From Patescibacteria group bacterium (GTDB taxonomy: Bacteria; Patescibacteriota; Gracilibacteria; UBA1369; 2-02-FULL-48-14): DNA of 64,000 nt. Of the stretch, positions 6,583 to 16,351 are shown piece by piece. The position numbers and the translations under genes were made by a program. The stretch is taken from contig JAHIVE010000009.1 of assembly GCA_018816805.1 (NCBI GenBank), positions 1-64,000 of the forward strand. Reading direction: 5' to 3'. The notes under the pieces were generated by a model. That model was not told the origin of the DNA, did not search any database, and saw only the letters and a list, made by a program, of their open reading frames with translations. Numbering within the stretch: the stretch's first letter is position 1; every line of letters starts with the position of its first letter.

Positions 6583-8079
6583 TCAAACTGTATCTCCTTT
6601 TATCACGTCTTCGGGAAATAAATCCATGATTTTTTCCATAGTACAATCAGCTTCTTCTCTTGATATTTGCGTAAATTCTCTGAAAAAATCTTCAGTTATT
6701 TTTGTCAGGTCTACTGTTGGTAACATTTCATGATATAAAGCACGATTTTCTCCTTCTTTCATCATTCTTTTCCAAATTTTTGAACCAGGACTAGGCACTA
6801 GAATGTTACCTAAAATAACTTGAATGCATTGAAGATCTGCGAGTTGTTTTGCATATTCGAGAAAGCGTTTTAATGTTTCTTTTGATTCCCCTTCGAAATC
6901 TCCTGTTCTAGGTGCCCCAATAACAAAACTAAGTCTACTAGCAATTTTGTATTTTTCTAATAGTTTAAGTGATTTTAGAGTTTGTTCAGGTGTATATGCT
7001 TTCCCAAAAGCTGTTTGGCATCTATCATCTCCGTGTTCAACAGAATTTAATACAGCGTGAACCCCAAATTTTTCAGCAAGTAGTCTAACAATTTTTTCAT
7101 CACATAATTTATCAGAACTGGCAAAAATGTATTTGAAAGGATATGGGAAGTTGTTGGGTCTATTTCTAGCTAGTTCTTTAAACCACGTTGTATTTCCAAC
7201 AAAATTGTCACCTAAGTCTGATATGCAATTTGCACCTGTGCTATCCATTACCTCTTGTAATTTCCCCCAAAATTGTTTGGGATTAATACCTTTCCAGGTA
7301 AATTCTGGATGGCCACAAAATGAGCATCTGACTATTCTTTCTCCAGGTTCAGAGCAACTTAAATAACATCCTCTATGTGTATTAATTAAAAGAGGGCGAT
7401 TTAGATCTTCAGCTGAATATCTAGATCCTCTTGAGGAAAATCTTTTATCTGAAAATTGCCAATATCCTTCTAAGTTAAGATCATCGTAGTCATATGGGAA
7501 GCCTTTATCTAAATCTGTGTTAAAAAATGGTATTACTCGTCTATTTGCTGCAAGTGTTTCATTTGTGATTACATTTCTTGCTTCTCCTCCTTGGCATATT
7601 TCAACCATTGCATCCTCTCCGTGGCCAATAACAGCTCCATCAAACAAACCAGGATATTTTTTCATATAATGTTGCCCCATTACAGTAACATTAACACCAC
7701 CAATTATTACTTGGATTTTTCTTCCAGTTTCTTCTTGGATTTGTCTGCAAAAATTGGCGATTTCTAAACCTTGCTTTTCATTTGTTTGGTATAAACTTAT
7801 TCCAACTACAAGATCTCCTTTTTTTTCTGATATACTTCTTTTTATTTCTTCTGTTCCTCTTTCTCCCGGCAAAGTGTCAATTAATTCTGTTTTTACTCCA
7901 GCAAGTCTGAGTCGAGTTGCGATTGCGATCAGATTTAGAGGGAGAAATTCAGTATAATAATCATCTTTCGCATTATCTTTTGGAGGGTTAATTAGAACTG
8001 CTTCGAATTGTTCTGTTGATTTCATTGACTGGTTTAAAAGAAAACAGGTTTTGCTTGATCGAAAGAGATTGAAGGCCAA
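6583..8079 (-). CDS. B12-binding-domain radical SAM protein with extended Cys motif
   Basis: VIIGGVNVTVMGQHYMKKYPGLFDGAVIGHGE and RGCYLSCSEPGERIVRCSFCGH. Confidence 0.8.
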   Translation of the reverse strand: MAFNLFRSSKTCFLLNQSMKSTEQFEAVLINPPKDNAKDDYYTEFLPLNLIAIATRLRLAGVKTELIDTLPGERGTEEIKRSISEKKGDLVVGISLYQTNEKQGLEIANFCRQIQEETGRKIQVIIGGVNVTVMGQHYMKKYPGLFDGAVIGHGEDAMVEICQGGEARNVITNETLAANRRVIPFFNTDLDKGFPYDYDDLNLEGYWQFSDKRFSSRGSRYSAEDLNRPLLINTHRGCYLSCSEPGERIVRCSFCGHPEFTWKGINPKQFWGKLQEVMDSTGANCISDLGDNFVGNTTWFKELARNRPNNFPYPFKYIFASSDKLCDEKIVRLLAEKFGVHAVLNSVEHGDDRCQTAFGKAYTPEQTLKSLKLLEKYKIASRLSFVIGAPRTGDFEGESKETLKRFLEYAKQLADLQCIQVILGNILVPSPGSKIWKRMMKEGENRALYHEMLPTVDLTKITEDFFREFTQISREEADCTMEKIMDLFPEDVIKGDTV

Positions 8080-9110
8080 TCAAGTGAGTCGTAGAGGTTA
8101 TTTATTGTGGTTTGTGTGCATGTTGGACAATTTGTGCAGCTATGAGATTCAAATGATTTTATTGCTTCTGCTTTGATTTTGTCGAAAAAATCTGGATCAA
8201 AAATATTTCCATAAGAATCTTCTCTTTTATGGGTTTTTTGAGGACAAGGATATGAATCTCCATTGGCATCTATATTCATTTGTAAGAAAGAGATCCAGCA
8301 TCGTTGAAAGGGACTGCTTCCCCCAAAGCACTGATTATCTAATACTTGACGAAAATTACTTTGTTTAGATAGAAGAGTTTGAGCCTCGTCAGAAATTTTA
8401 GCACTTTGAGATCTTAACGCTTCTTTCTCGACGTCGCTTAAATGATAACGAGAATAATCACGGTCAGCTACCGGTCGGAATTGTAAAGTTAACCTATTAA
8501 ATTTGTCTTCAGTTGTTTTTGGTTTTAATCTATCCAGTACCATTTCAGCGAATTTTGTAATTTGACATGCAGTTTTAGGTGTATAAACAAAGCCGATTCC
8601 AACTTGTGGAATACCACTGTTTATAAATGTAGCGGTGTTATTAACAACTCGGTTGAAAAAGTCGCAGCCATGGATGTCTTGATATGCCTCTCTTGAGGCA
8701 GCGTTTATTGATATGCGTAACCAAGCAAGTTCATTTACAGTATTTGTATCGATTAAACGAGTTCCATTTGTCATCATTCCTATTGGGATCGTTCCTAAGT
8801 GAGTTCGTATCTCTGCAACAAAATCTTCAATTCTATGTTTCCCATCTTTATAAATAGAAGGTTCTCCACCTCCTGTAATGGTTATCACTCTTGGTCTTAA
8901 TTTAGCTAAAAGTTTTACTACTTCAATTGGTAGATTTGATCTTCCAAAAGGTGAAACGCAAAATTGACATCTACAATTGCAGGTATCATTGGGGTATATA
9001 TCAATTAATGGAACTTGAAAATCATCAGTGTTTCTAGTTCTTGCAACTTCAGATACATAAGCTAGAGCTTGATGTTGGTCACGGATTTTATTTAAAGGAT
9101 TATTTCCCAT
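8034..9110 (-). CDS. Radical SAM protein with SPASM-like C-terminus
   Basis: CNCRCQFC (CxxxCxxC), ITGGGEPS, C-terminal cysteine cluster CTNCPTC. Confidence 0.85.
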   Translation of the reverse strand: MGNNPLNKIRDQHQALAYVSEVARTRNTDDFQVPLIDIYPNDTCNCRCQFCVSPFGRSNLPIEVVKLLAKLRPRVITITGGGEPSIYKDGKHRIEDFVAEIRTHLGTIPIGMMTNGTRLIDTNTVNELAWLRISINAASREAYQDIHGCDFFNRVVNNTATFINSGIPQVGIGFVYTPKTACQITKFAEMVLDRLKPKTTEDKFNRLTLQFRPVADRDYSRYHLSDVEKEALRSQSAKISDEAQTLLSKQSNFRQVLDNQCFGGSSPFQRCWISFLQMNIDANGDSYPCPQKTHKREDSYGNIFDPDFFDKIKAEAIKSFESHSCTNCPTCTQTTINNLYDSLDWPSISFDQAKPVFF

Positions 9111-9117
9111 TTAAATT

Positions 9118-10155
9118 CTAGATGAAGTTTGGAGTTTTTACTGTAATTGGGGTTTCTTGAATTTGATCTAGAGAAACGTTAAATTTTGTTAACCGACATT
9201 CTGGGCATTTACTTGAACACTCAGTTGCTTGCATCATAAGTTCATGTTGTCTTCTTCTTTCTTCACCAGTCCAAATTTCTTTGAATGAATTTCTATTGAT
9301 GTTTCCAAGAGCTGGCCATGAGGCGTCTGAATTTAGTCTCCCGCAAAAAAATACATCTCCATTTGCAGCAATAACTGAAGTTAAACTATGCGCAACACAA
9401 CTAACACCCATATTTCCTCTTATCCGATTTGTCTGAAGCGCATCGAGAAACACTTTGAAATTTTCACTTTCATAAGCATTTAAATGTTTTAAATCTTCTT
9501 TTTCTCCCATCCATAGAAGTTCAGGATGGTCAACAACAGGTTTAACCTGAAAGTAATTTACACCCATTCTTGAAAGTCTGTAAACTAGGTCCTCAAGACC
9601 GTCACGACTCTTTTTTGTTAATATGTATGAGATTCCCAGAACTGTTTGTCTTTTTACTCTAGCGATTTCAGAAATGTTTGACATTACAGTTTCAAATGCA
9701 TCTTTCCGTTTGAGAGTTTGCATTTGTTCTGCGTTAGCTACATCAAGACTTATTCGAACCCATTCAAGTTCGTCTATTTGGTCAGAATAATTGAAGCGCG
9801 CTCCGTTTGTTATGAGACCACAGGCTAAGCCTCGTTTTCGTACTTCTTCTATGATTTCACATATGTTTGGATGAAGTGTTGGTTCTCCTCCTCCTTCAAT
9901 AACAACTCCTTTTGCACCTCCATCAGAAAGATCATCTAATAAGCCAGGAACAATTTTATTGTTCATGTGTCCATTCAATCGTTTTCTTAAATCAAAATCA
10001 GAACACCATTCACAATTAAATGAACATGCGTCGGTTAGTGATAATTCAACGCTAATTGGATATGTAGTGTCCATTTCTCCTTTGGCGTGTGATGATCTAA
10101 GTGCAGCTAGTTTTTCAGGGAAAAGTCCTAGTTTATTTGTGCTGAATTCAGACAT
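9118..10155 (-). CDS. Radical SAM protein with SPASM-like C-terminus
   Basis: CSFNCEWC, IEGGGEPTLHP, CSSKCPEC. Confidence 0.88.
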   Translation of the reverse strand: MSEFSTNKLGLFPEKLAALRSSHAKGEMDTTYPISVELSLTDACSFNCEWCSDFDLRKRLNGHMNNKIVPGLLDDLSDGGAKGVVIEGGGEPTLHPNICEIIEEVRKRGLACGLITNGARFNYSDQIDELEWVRISLDVANAEQMQTLKRKDAFETVMSNISEIARVKRQTVLGISYILTKKSRDGLEDLVYRLSRMGVNYFQVKPVVDHPELLWMGEKEDLKHLNAYESENFKVFLDALQTNRIRGNMGVSCVAHSLTSVIAANGDVFFCGRLNSDASWPALGNINRNSFKEIWTGEERRRQHELMMQATECSSKCPECRLTKFNVSLDQIQETPITVKTPNFI

Positions 10156-10157
10156 TA

Positions 10158-11264
10158 TTAATTAGGATAATAGGTACGTATTACATCTACCACTTGGTCA
10201 ATTTCTTGGTCTCTTAGAGTTGGATAAATTGGGAGAGAAACAACGCGATGCGATGCAATTTCAGAGTTTCTTAATTCCTCTGGTATTACTGCGAAGGGTT
10301 TTGTAGCTTGTTGGCGGTGAAGTGGGAGATCATAATAAACTGCTGAAGGAATGGCATTTTCATATAAACAAGTTCTGAAATCATCACGAGTATGTGCGGG
10401 AACTTGAATTGTATATTGATGAAAAACGTGGTTTTCATCATCTGCAGTTACTGGAAGATCTAAGTCTTTATGGCATGAAAGGGCAGCAGTGTATCGAGCA
10501 GCTAAGTGACGTCTTCTGTCATTTAATTCACTTACATGTGGTAGTTTTTTAAGAAGTATAGCTGCTTGTAGGGTGTCACATCTTGCATTAAGACCGTGTT
10601 CTTTGTGTCTATATGGAGCATTTGCACCTTGATCCCTTAATATTTTCAAACGTTGTGCAGTTTTATCGTCGTTTGTTATGATTAAGCCGGCATCACCGTA
10701 TGCTCCTAAGTTTTTTGTAGGATAAAAGGAGAAACAACCAACTTTTCCCCATGTGCCAACGGCTTTATTTTGTAAAGTTGCACCAAAAGCTTGAGCACAA
10801 TCTTCAACTACTTTTAAATTATTTCTTTTTGCAATTTCAGTAATTATATCCATTCGAGCTGGCTTCCCAAAAAGGTGAACAGGTAGAATTGCGCAAGTGC
10901 GCTCAGTAATGGCAGCTTCAATTTTATTAGGATCTATGTTGAATGAGTTTGGATCAATATCAATGTAAACGGGAACTAAACCTTCATTTATTATGGCTTC
11001 AGATGTAGCAAAAAAGGTAAATGGTGTGGTGATAATTTCTCCTCTCTTTGGTAAATTTAAACTTCTGAGAGCTAAAAGAAGTGCATCTGTGCCTGAAGAG
11101 ACCAGTATTGCATGTCTAACCCCAAAATATTCTTGAAGTTTTTTTTCAAGCTCTTCAACCTCTTTACCAAGAATGAAATCACCTCTACTTATGACTTCTA
11201 AAATAGCAGCGGCTATTTCTTCTTTTAAATGTGCATCTTGTTCTACAATATCAATGAATTTCAT
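10158..11264 (-). CDS. DegT/DnrJ/EryC1/StrS aminotransferase
   Basis: LVSSGTDALLLALRS, VEDCAQAFGA, SFYPTKNLGAYGDAG (PLP Lys). Confidence 0.92.
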   Translation of the reverse strand: MKFIDIVEQDAHLKEEIAAAILEVISRGDFILGKEVEELEKKLQEYFGVRHAILVSSGTDALLLALRSLNLPKRGEIITTPFTFFATSEAIINEGLVPVYIDIDPNSFNIDPNKIEAAITERTCAILPVHLFGKPARMDIITEIAKRNNLKVVEDCAQAFGATLQNKAVGTWGKVGCFSFYPTKNLGAYGDAGLIITNDDKTAQRLKILRDQGANAPYRHKEHGLNARCDTLQAAILLKKLPHVSELNDRRRHLAARYTAALSCHKDLDLPVTADDENHVFHQYTIQVPAHTRDDFRTCLYENAIPSAVYYDLPLHRQQATKPFAVIPEELRNSEIASHRVVSLPIYPTLRDQEIDQVVDVIRTYYPN

Positions 11265-12394
11265 AAATTATTTAGAGTATTTGTAATTGCATCTACCACG
11301 TATTTGGCTTCCTCATCGGTCATGACAGCTGAAACTGGTAGACAAATATGTCGTGCACAAAAGGTATCAGCGTTTGGGAAAGGGCCTCCACAAAAGGATC
11401 CTTGAAGTACTGGCTGATTGTGCAGGGGTGTTGCATACACTTCTCCGCTTAGTGATACACCATGATCTTGTTTTAATTGTCTTTTAAGTACTTCTCTATC
11501 AACGCCTTCATCTAGCATAGCTAGCACTTTATACATATTTGATTTAACTCCGGTTGGTTCTTCAATGATAGAAATTGCATTTGCATCATGTAATCCTTGG
11601 GTAAAAATATCTGCAATAGCTCTTCTATGGCAAATGAATTCATCCATTCGTTCTAATTGATGTTTACCCAAGATTGCATGAAGTTCACTTATTCTCCAGG
11701 AAGATCCTAAATGAGAATGTAAATTATTTTCTCCAGGTATTTTACCTTGATCACGGAAGATTCTAGCGTTTTCAGCTAAGCTCTTGTTATCTGTTACTAT
11801 CATTCCTCCTTCTCCGCTTGTTATTACCTTTGTAGGAAAGAAAGAAAAAGCTGCAACATCGCCAAATGATCCAGCTGCTTTCCCGTTATAGGTACTTCCA
11901 TGTGCATGAGCTGCATCTTCTAAAAGAAAAGCGTTTTTTTGAGCACATAATTCACGTAATTTTGAGATTTCAGGTGTAACTATACCTCCAATATGAACTG
12001 CAATAACTCCAGCTGTTTGATTATCCCATTGTTCTTCAATTCTGTCTAAGGCCATTCCAATATAATCTTTTGAACTGTCAATCAGATGAGGTATAGCACC
12101 TGCATGAAGTACAGCACCTGCTGTTGCAAAAAATGTATTATCTGGGAGCATTACTTTTTTCCCTTCTACTCCTAATGATCTGAGTGCAATTTCTAAAGCT
12201 GAACTACCACTATTAACTGCAATAGCATGATAAGTTCCAATGCATTTTCTAAATTGTCTTTCGAATTCTTTTGTATGTTTTCCTAAAATCAGTTGTCCTG
12301 ATTCAAGTACGTCTTTTACTTCCTCTAAAATTTGAGAAATATCAGTTTCTGGGAAGTGAATTTTTACAGGAGGGATGTTTTGTTTTTCGCCCAT
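11261..12394 (-). CDS. DegT/DnrJ/EryC1/StrS aminotransferase
   Basis: AVNSGSSALEIALRSLG, LEDAAHAHGS, SFFPTKVITSGEGG. Confidence 0.92.
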   Translation of the reverse strand: MGEKQNIPPVKIHFPETDISQILEEVKDVLESGQLILGKHTKEFERQFRKCIGTYHAIAVNSGSSALEIALRSLGVEGKKVMLPDNTFFATAGAVLHAGAIPHLIDSSKDYIGMALDRIEEQWDNQTAGVIAVHIGGIVTPEISKLRELCAQKNAFLLEDAAHAHGSTYNGKAAGSFGDVAAFSFFPTKVITSGEGGMIVTDNKSLAENARIFRDQGKIPGENNLHSHLGSSWRISELHAILGKHQLERMDEFICHRRAIADIFTQGLHDANAISIIEEPTGVKSNMYKVLAMLDEGVDREVLKRQLKQDHGVSLSGEVYATPLHNQPVLQGSFCGGPFPNADTFCARHICLPVSAVMTDEEAKYVVDAITNTLNNL

Positions 12395-12459
12395 AAAATA
12401 CTCTTTTATAAAGTAAAGAGATCATTATAGCTGCTTTACAAAATTTCACAAGATTGTAT

Positions 12460-13182
12460 TTATTTTGGGTTAATGATTTCCATAGAATGCTCTAATTCAA
12501 TTATTGTAAGATTAGAGTCTTTTTTGTTTCTCATTTTTTCAAGTAAGTATTTTTTTTGATTTTTGAATAGATTTTGAGAGTTTTCGTCGAAAAAGAAAAA
12601 TTCCAATACGTTGAGCATTTCTTCTTTGGATTTTGTCTGAACTTGACTTTTAATTTTATTTGATTTGAAGTTGCAATTATTTTTCTTTAAAAAATCAAAC
12701 CAATAGTTGTTAAGGTCCCGATTTTCTTTTTCAGATCTGTCTGAGAAAATATTACACGAAAAAAATGGATTGTCATATGGACTGGTATTCACACTATCAA
12801 TTACAAGAAGTTTACCGTCTGTTTTAAGCAAGTTAAGTAAAAGATTCATTAGTTCTTCCCAGCGTTCAAAAGGAATTTCCCAAAAAAGGTAAGCAGCAAT
12901 TATAAGATCAAATTTCTCATTCGTTTTGAAGTCAAATACATTAGTTTTTTGAAATTGGATGCGAGGGTCTCTTTGGAAATAATCTTGCTGATCAATGGCA
13001 AAAATCTTATGTCCTTTTTGTGCAAGAGCATGACTAATTTCCCCTGTTCCGCAGCCCACGTCTAATATCAAAGATTCTTGAGGATAATTGGAAATGAATT
13101 GAAAAATAGTGTTAAGAGCTGATTCTTTTTCGTTTGAATGCTTAATATATTTTTTAAATAGACTTGGATAATTTTGTGACAT
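12460..13182 (-). CDS. SAM-dependent methyltransferase
   Basis: LILDVGCGTGEISHALAQKGHKIFAIDQQ. Confidence 0.85.
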   Translation of the reverse strand: MSQNYPSLFKKYIKHSNEKESALNTIFQFISNYPQESLILDVGCGTGEISHALAQKGHKIFAIDQQDYFQRDPRIQFQKTNVFDFKTNEKFDLIIAAYLFWEIPFERWEELMNLLLNLLKTDGKLLVIDSVNTSPYDNPFFSCNIFSDRSEKENRDLNNYWFDFLKKNNCNFKSNKIKSQVQTKSKEEMLNVLEFFFFDENSQNLFKNQKKYLLEKMRNKKDSNLTIIELEHSMEIINPK

Positions 13183-13213
13183 ATGTCAGAATTACTTCTT
13201 ATCAGAATTTATC

Positions 13214-13948
13214 ATGAACTTAGAAAGTGCGCAAAGGCCTGTAGCAATTTATGCCCATCCTGATGATGAAGTTATTGGTTGTTCTTATGCAATTTATGCT
13301 CTGAGGGATCGAATACATTGTTTGTTTGTGACTGATGGAATGCCACTTCAGAGTGAGTGCCCTGAATATTATTTTCCACATACTGATTACACTTATGGGG
13401 AGTCATATATTCAAATGCGAAGGTCTGAAGCAGTTGCTGCTCTTTCCGCTCTTGGATTCATTGATAATGAGAGGTTACATTTTTTGGGTTTTACTGATGG
13501 AGGTTTGGCAGAGGAATATGAAACTTTTAGAAATGCTTTGAAAAAGTTATTAGAATCGATTAAACCAGATTTAATCATTACCCATGCTTATGAGGGTGGG
13601 CATATTGATCATGATTTAACCTGTGCAGCTGTTTGGGAACTTACTGGAGGAGAAAATGTTTGGATATGTGAGACACCAATTTATTCAGTTCATGGAGGGA
13701 AAATTAGGCATAATCATAGACTTGAACGACATAATGATTGGGGTGTTGAAGAACATACTTGTGAGTCCAAAAAAAGGGCGTTTGAAGAGTATCCAAGTCA
13801 ACAAATTGATTTGTGTTATTTTGAAACTCAAAGGCCCGAAATTTATGCTTTTTGTGAGAGATTACGTGGAAACGTTGATGATTTTCAACATTTCCCGAAT
13901 GGGGGAGAAATGCTTTATGAGAGAACATGTAAAATTTCTTTTGAGTAG
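13214..13948 (+). CDS. PIG-L/LmbE family deacetylase
   Basis: AIYAHPDDEVIGC, THAYEGGHIDHD. Confidence 0.9.
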   Translation: MNLESAQRPVAIYAHPDDEVIGCSYAIYALRDRIHCLFVTDGMPLQSECPEYYFPHTDYTYGESYIQMRRSEAVAALSALGFIDNERLHFLGFTDGGLAEEYETFRNALKKLLESIKPDLIITHAYEGGHIDHDLTCAAVWELTGGENVWICETPIYSVHGGKIRHNHRLERHNDWGVEEHTCESKKRAFEEYPSQQIDLCYFETQRPEIYAFCERLRGNVDDFQHFPNGGEMLYERTCKISFE

Positions 13949-13973
13949 TTTTTAAAAAAATAAATTAGTAAAA

Positions 13974-14900
13974 ATGGAAAAAAAGAAGTATTTAGTTACT
14001 GGTGGCGCTGGATTTATTGGCTCTCATACAACAGAATGTTTACTTGAAGTGGATAATGAAGTTGTTGTGTTTGATGATCTTTCAACTGGTAGTGTTGAAA
14101 ATTTGCGAGAGGTTTGGGAACAAATTGAATTTGTACGTGGCTGTGTTACTTCAATAGAGTCTCTTCGAGATGTGATTGGTTCTTTTAATCCAGATTATCT
14201 CATTCATCTTGCTGGCTTATCATCTGTGACAGAATCTATTGCAGATCCAAAGAGGAATTTTGATCTTAATACAAGAGGGCTTTTTAATGTTCTTGAAGCT
14301 GTGCGTGATTCATCAGTTGGAAGAGTTGTATTTTCAAGTTCTGCAGCAATTTATGGAGATTCATGGCCTAAGCCTGGGCCAATTTCACCTTATGGTTTAG
14401 CAAAGTGGCAGGCTGAAGAAATTGGTCGTATGTATGCGAAATTTTTTGATATTTCTGTTGTTGCTCTTCGTTATTTTAACGTTTACGGGTCTCGCCAAAA
14501 AGGCAATTCGGGTGTAATTGGGAAGTATTTTTCATCAGCTTTAGACGGTAAGCCTTTGGCTGTGCGAGGAGATGGTAGTCAGACACGTGATTTTGTTCAT
14601 GTTAGTGATGTTGCTCGCGCAAATGTGATTGCTTGTAATGTTTTAACTTTATTAAATGGGGAGGGTTTTGATATTGGAACAGGGGATAGTGTTTCTGTAA
14701 GAGTTCTTGCAGAGAAAATTAACAGATTAGTTGGATCTGAAGCAGGTATTGTTCATCAGGATAAAATTGAAGGTGAATTAATGCATTCTCAATCAGATGT
14801 CGATCTTGCGAGAGAACATATAAATTTTAAGGCTGAAATAGATTTAGATGCAGGGCTTCAAACTGTTTTGCAGTGTTATACCCAGAGTGACAATAGATGA
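13974..14900 (+). CDS. NAD-dependent sugar epimerase/dehydratase (SDR)
   Basis: VTGGAGFIGSHTTE, SPYGLAK (YxxxK), RYFNVYG. Confidence 0.9.
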   Translation: MEKKKYLVTGGAGFIGSHTTECLLEVDNEVVVFDDLSTGSVENLREVWEQIEFVRGCVTSIESLRDVIGSFNPDYLIHLAGLSSVTESIADPKRNFDLNTRGLFNVLEAVRDSSVGRVVFSSSAAIYGDSWPKPGPISPYGLAKWQAEEIGRMYAKFFDISVVALRYFNVYGSRQKGNSGVIGKYFSSALDGKPLAVRGDGSQTRDFVHVSDVARANVIACNVLTLLNGEGFDIGTGDSVSVRVLAEKINRLVGSEAGIVHQDKIEGELMHSQSDVDLAREHINFKAEIDLDAGLQTVLQCYTQSDNR

Positions 14901-15220
14901 TTTACTTGGGACTTGATCCAATCAAATATGGGTGTTAATAAATCATTTTCTTTTTGAGATATTTTTTCTTTTAGTAAATCAAAACAGATTTCGAGAGAGC
15001 CAATCAAAGTTCCATCTGCTTTAATTTCTCCATATAAAATCCTTTTTTCCGGTTCTTCGGGTCCATCATAAGGAATATAGTTTATCAGAGCTGGTTCAAG
15101 GCCTTGTTGATATATATGTGATACACGTCTTGTTTTTGGAGGTGGCCATTTTATTAAATGCACTTTCAATTTATGATTTCCTTCCATATCTCTAGAGAAA
15201 GATATTAAAGTTGATGTCAT
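14876..15220 (-). CDS. Hypothetical protein
   Basis: Intact 114-aa ORF in cluster orientation. Confidence 0.5.
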   Translation of the reverse strand: MTSTLISFSRDMEGNHKLKVHLIKWPPPKTRRVSHIYQQGLEPALINYIPYDGPEEPEKRILYGEIKADGTLIGSLEICFDLLKEKISQKENDLLTPIFDWIKSQVNHLLSLWV

Positions 15221-15264
15221 TCCGTCTTCAAACCTGAATACTAGACGACAAGTTTCATTAGAAT

Positions 15265-15447
15265 CTAAGAATTTTTTCGTTCTGCTTCAGGGTATTTAGA
15301 AAGTAGTTCTGAGAAATAGTTTTTTACTTTCTCAGGTGAGTATGCTTCGTGTTCAGTGGTATTAGGAATTTCCATTTTGTATTTCATCTGGGGTGAAATT
15401 GTATCTAACCCAAAATTCCGTTGGACAATTTCTTGATAGGTCCTCAA
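15265..15447 (-). CDS. Small hypothetical protein overlapping the 3' end of the GT2 gene
   Basis: 60-aa ORF between GT2 and the 114-aa ORF; overlap of 86 bp. Confidence 0.35.
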   Translation of the reverse strand: MRTYQEIVQRNFGLDTISPQMKYKMEIPNTTEHEAYSPEKVKNYFSELLSKYPEAERKNS

Positions 15448-16351
15448 AAGTAAGCCCTCTTTTTCTTATTTCTTCAAGGGCGAATTGTCTATGAAGTCTT
15501 TCAAGTCTCTGGGCTTTTTCATCAGAATAGAAACTGTCATTGCTCCCGTGGATAGTGTATACATAAAAATCTCTTTGGACCGGAATTACTCGACCATGTC
15601 TAGTTAACCTCAAATATGTTCCAAAATCACCACATGATTCTAAATCTTCAACAACTCCGCCAGTTTGGGAAAAAATATCTCTTCGCATTAGTTTCAATGC
15701 ATCATAATATCCGTGAGTTAACATTTCGTAGCTTGAGTATTCTTTTGCTTTTCTAATTCTGTATTCATTTGCACGAGGATCTCGTATTTCTTCTGTGGGT
15801 TCATGTGTATCTATTTCTAAAAGCCAGGGCATATGTTTTTCTAATTCGCTTATTTTACAGTGGATTTCAAAAATTAAATTTGACACTGTCATAACTGCGC
15901 TTGGATCTTCTGTGATTGCTTTAAGGCTTGAGTCGAAAGCATCTCTTTCTCCTATTCGGTCATCTGAATCTAAATATGATAAATACTGACCTCTTGCAAA
16001 AAATGCAGCAATATTTTTTGGTAAAGCTTCTGAGCCTGTATTCTTTTGAAGTGCGATGAGTTGAATTAATCTATTTTTTGCCATTTTTCTTAGAATTTCT
16101 AAACTTTCATCTGTAGATGCATCGTCAACTACAATTATTTCAAGACCACCTTTTTCTTGAGTACAAGCTAAGGCGCTTTCAATAGCACTTTGTATTGTAT
16201 TTGCACGATTGAAATTTGTAACAATCAGGCTTGTGTCAATTTTCCCAGGATCGTGTGTGATTTGTTCGCTGAATCGAATTAATGAGCCGTCTCTGTAAAC
16301 TCCATTTTCTGTCTCTTCAAAACATAAATAATTTTTTTCTATCATGTTCAT
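15362..16351 (-). CDS. Family 2 glycosyltransferase
   Basis: VTNFNRANTIQSAIESAL, IIVVDDASTDESLEIL, SYLDSDDR. Confidence 0.9.
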   Translation of the reverse strand: MNMIEKNYLCFEETENGVYRDGSLIRFSEQITHDPGKIDTSLIVTNFNRANTIQSAIESALACTQEKGGLEIIVVDDASTDESLEILRKMAKNRLIQLIALQKNTGSEALPKNIAAFFARGQYLSYLDSDDRIGERDAFDSSLKAITEDPSAVMTVSNLIFEIHCKISELEKHMPWLLEIDTHEPTEEIRDPRANEYRIRKAKEYSSYEMLTHGYYDALKLMRRDIFSQTGGVVEDLESCGDFGTYLRLTRHGRVIPVQRDFYVYTIHGSNDSFYSDEKAQRLERLHRQFALEEIRKRGLTFEDLSRNCPTEFWVRYNFTPDEIQNGNS

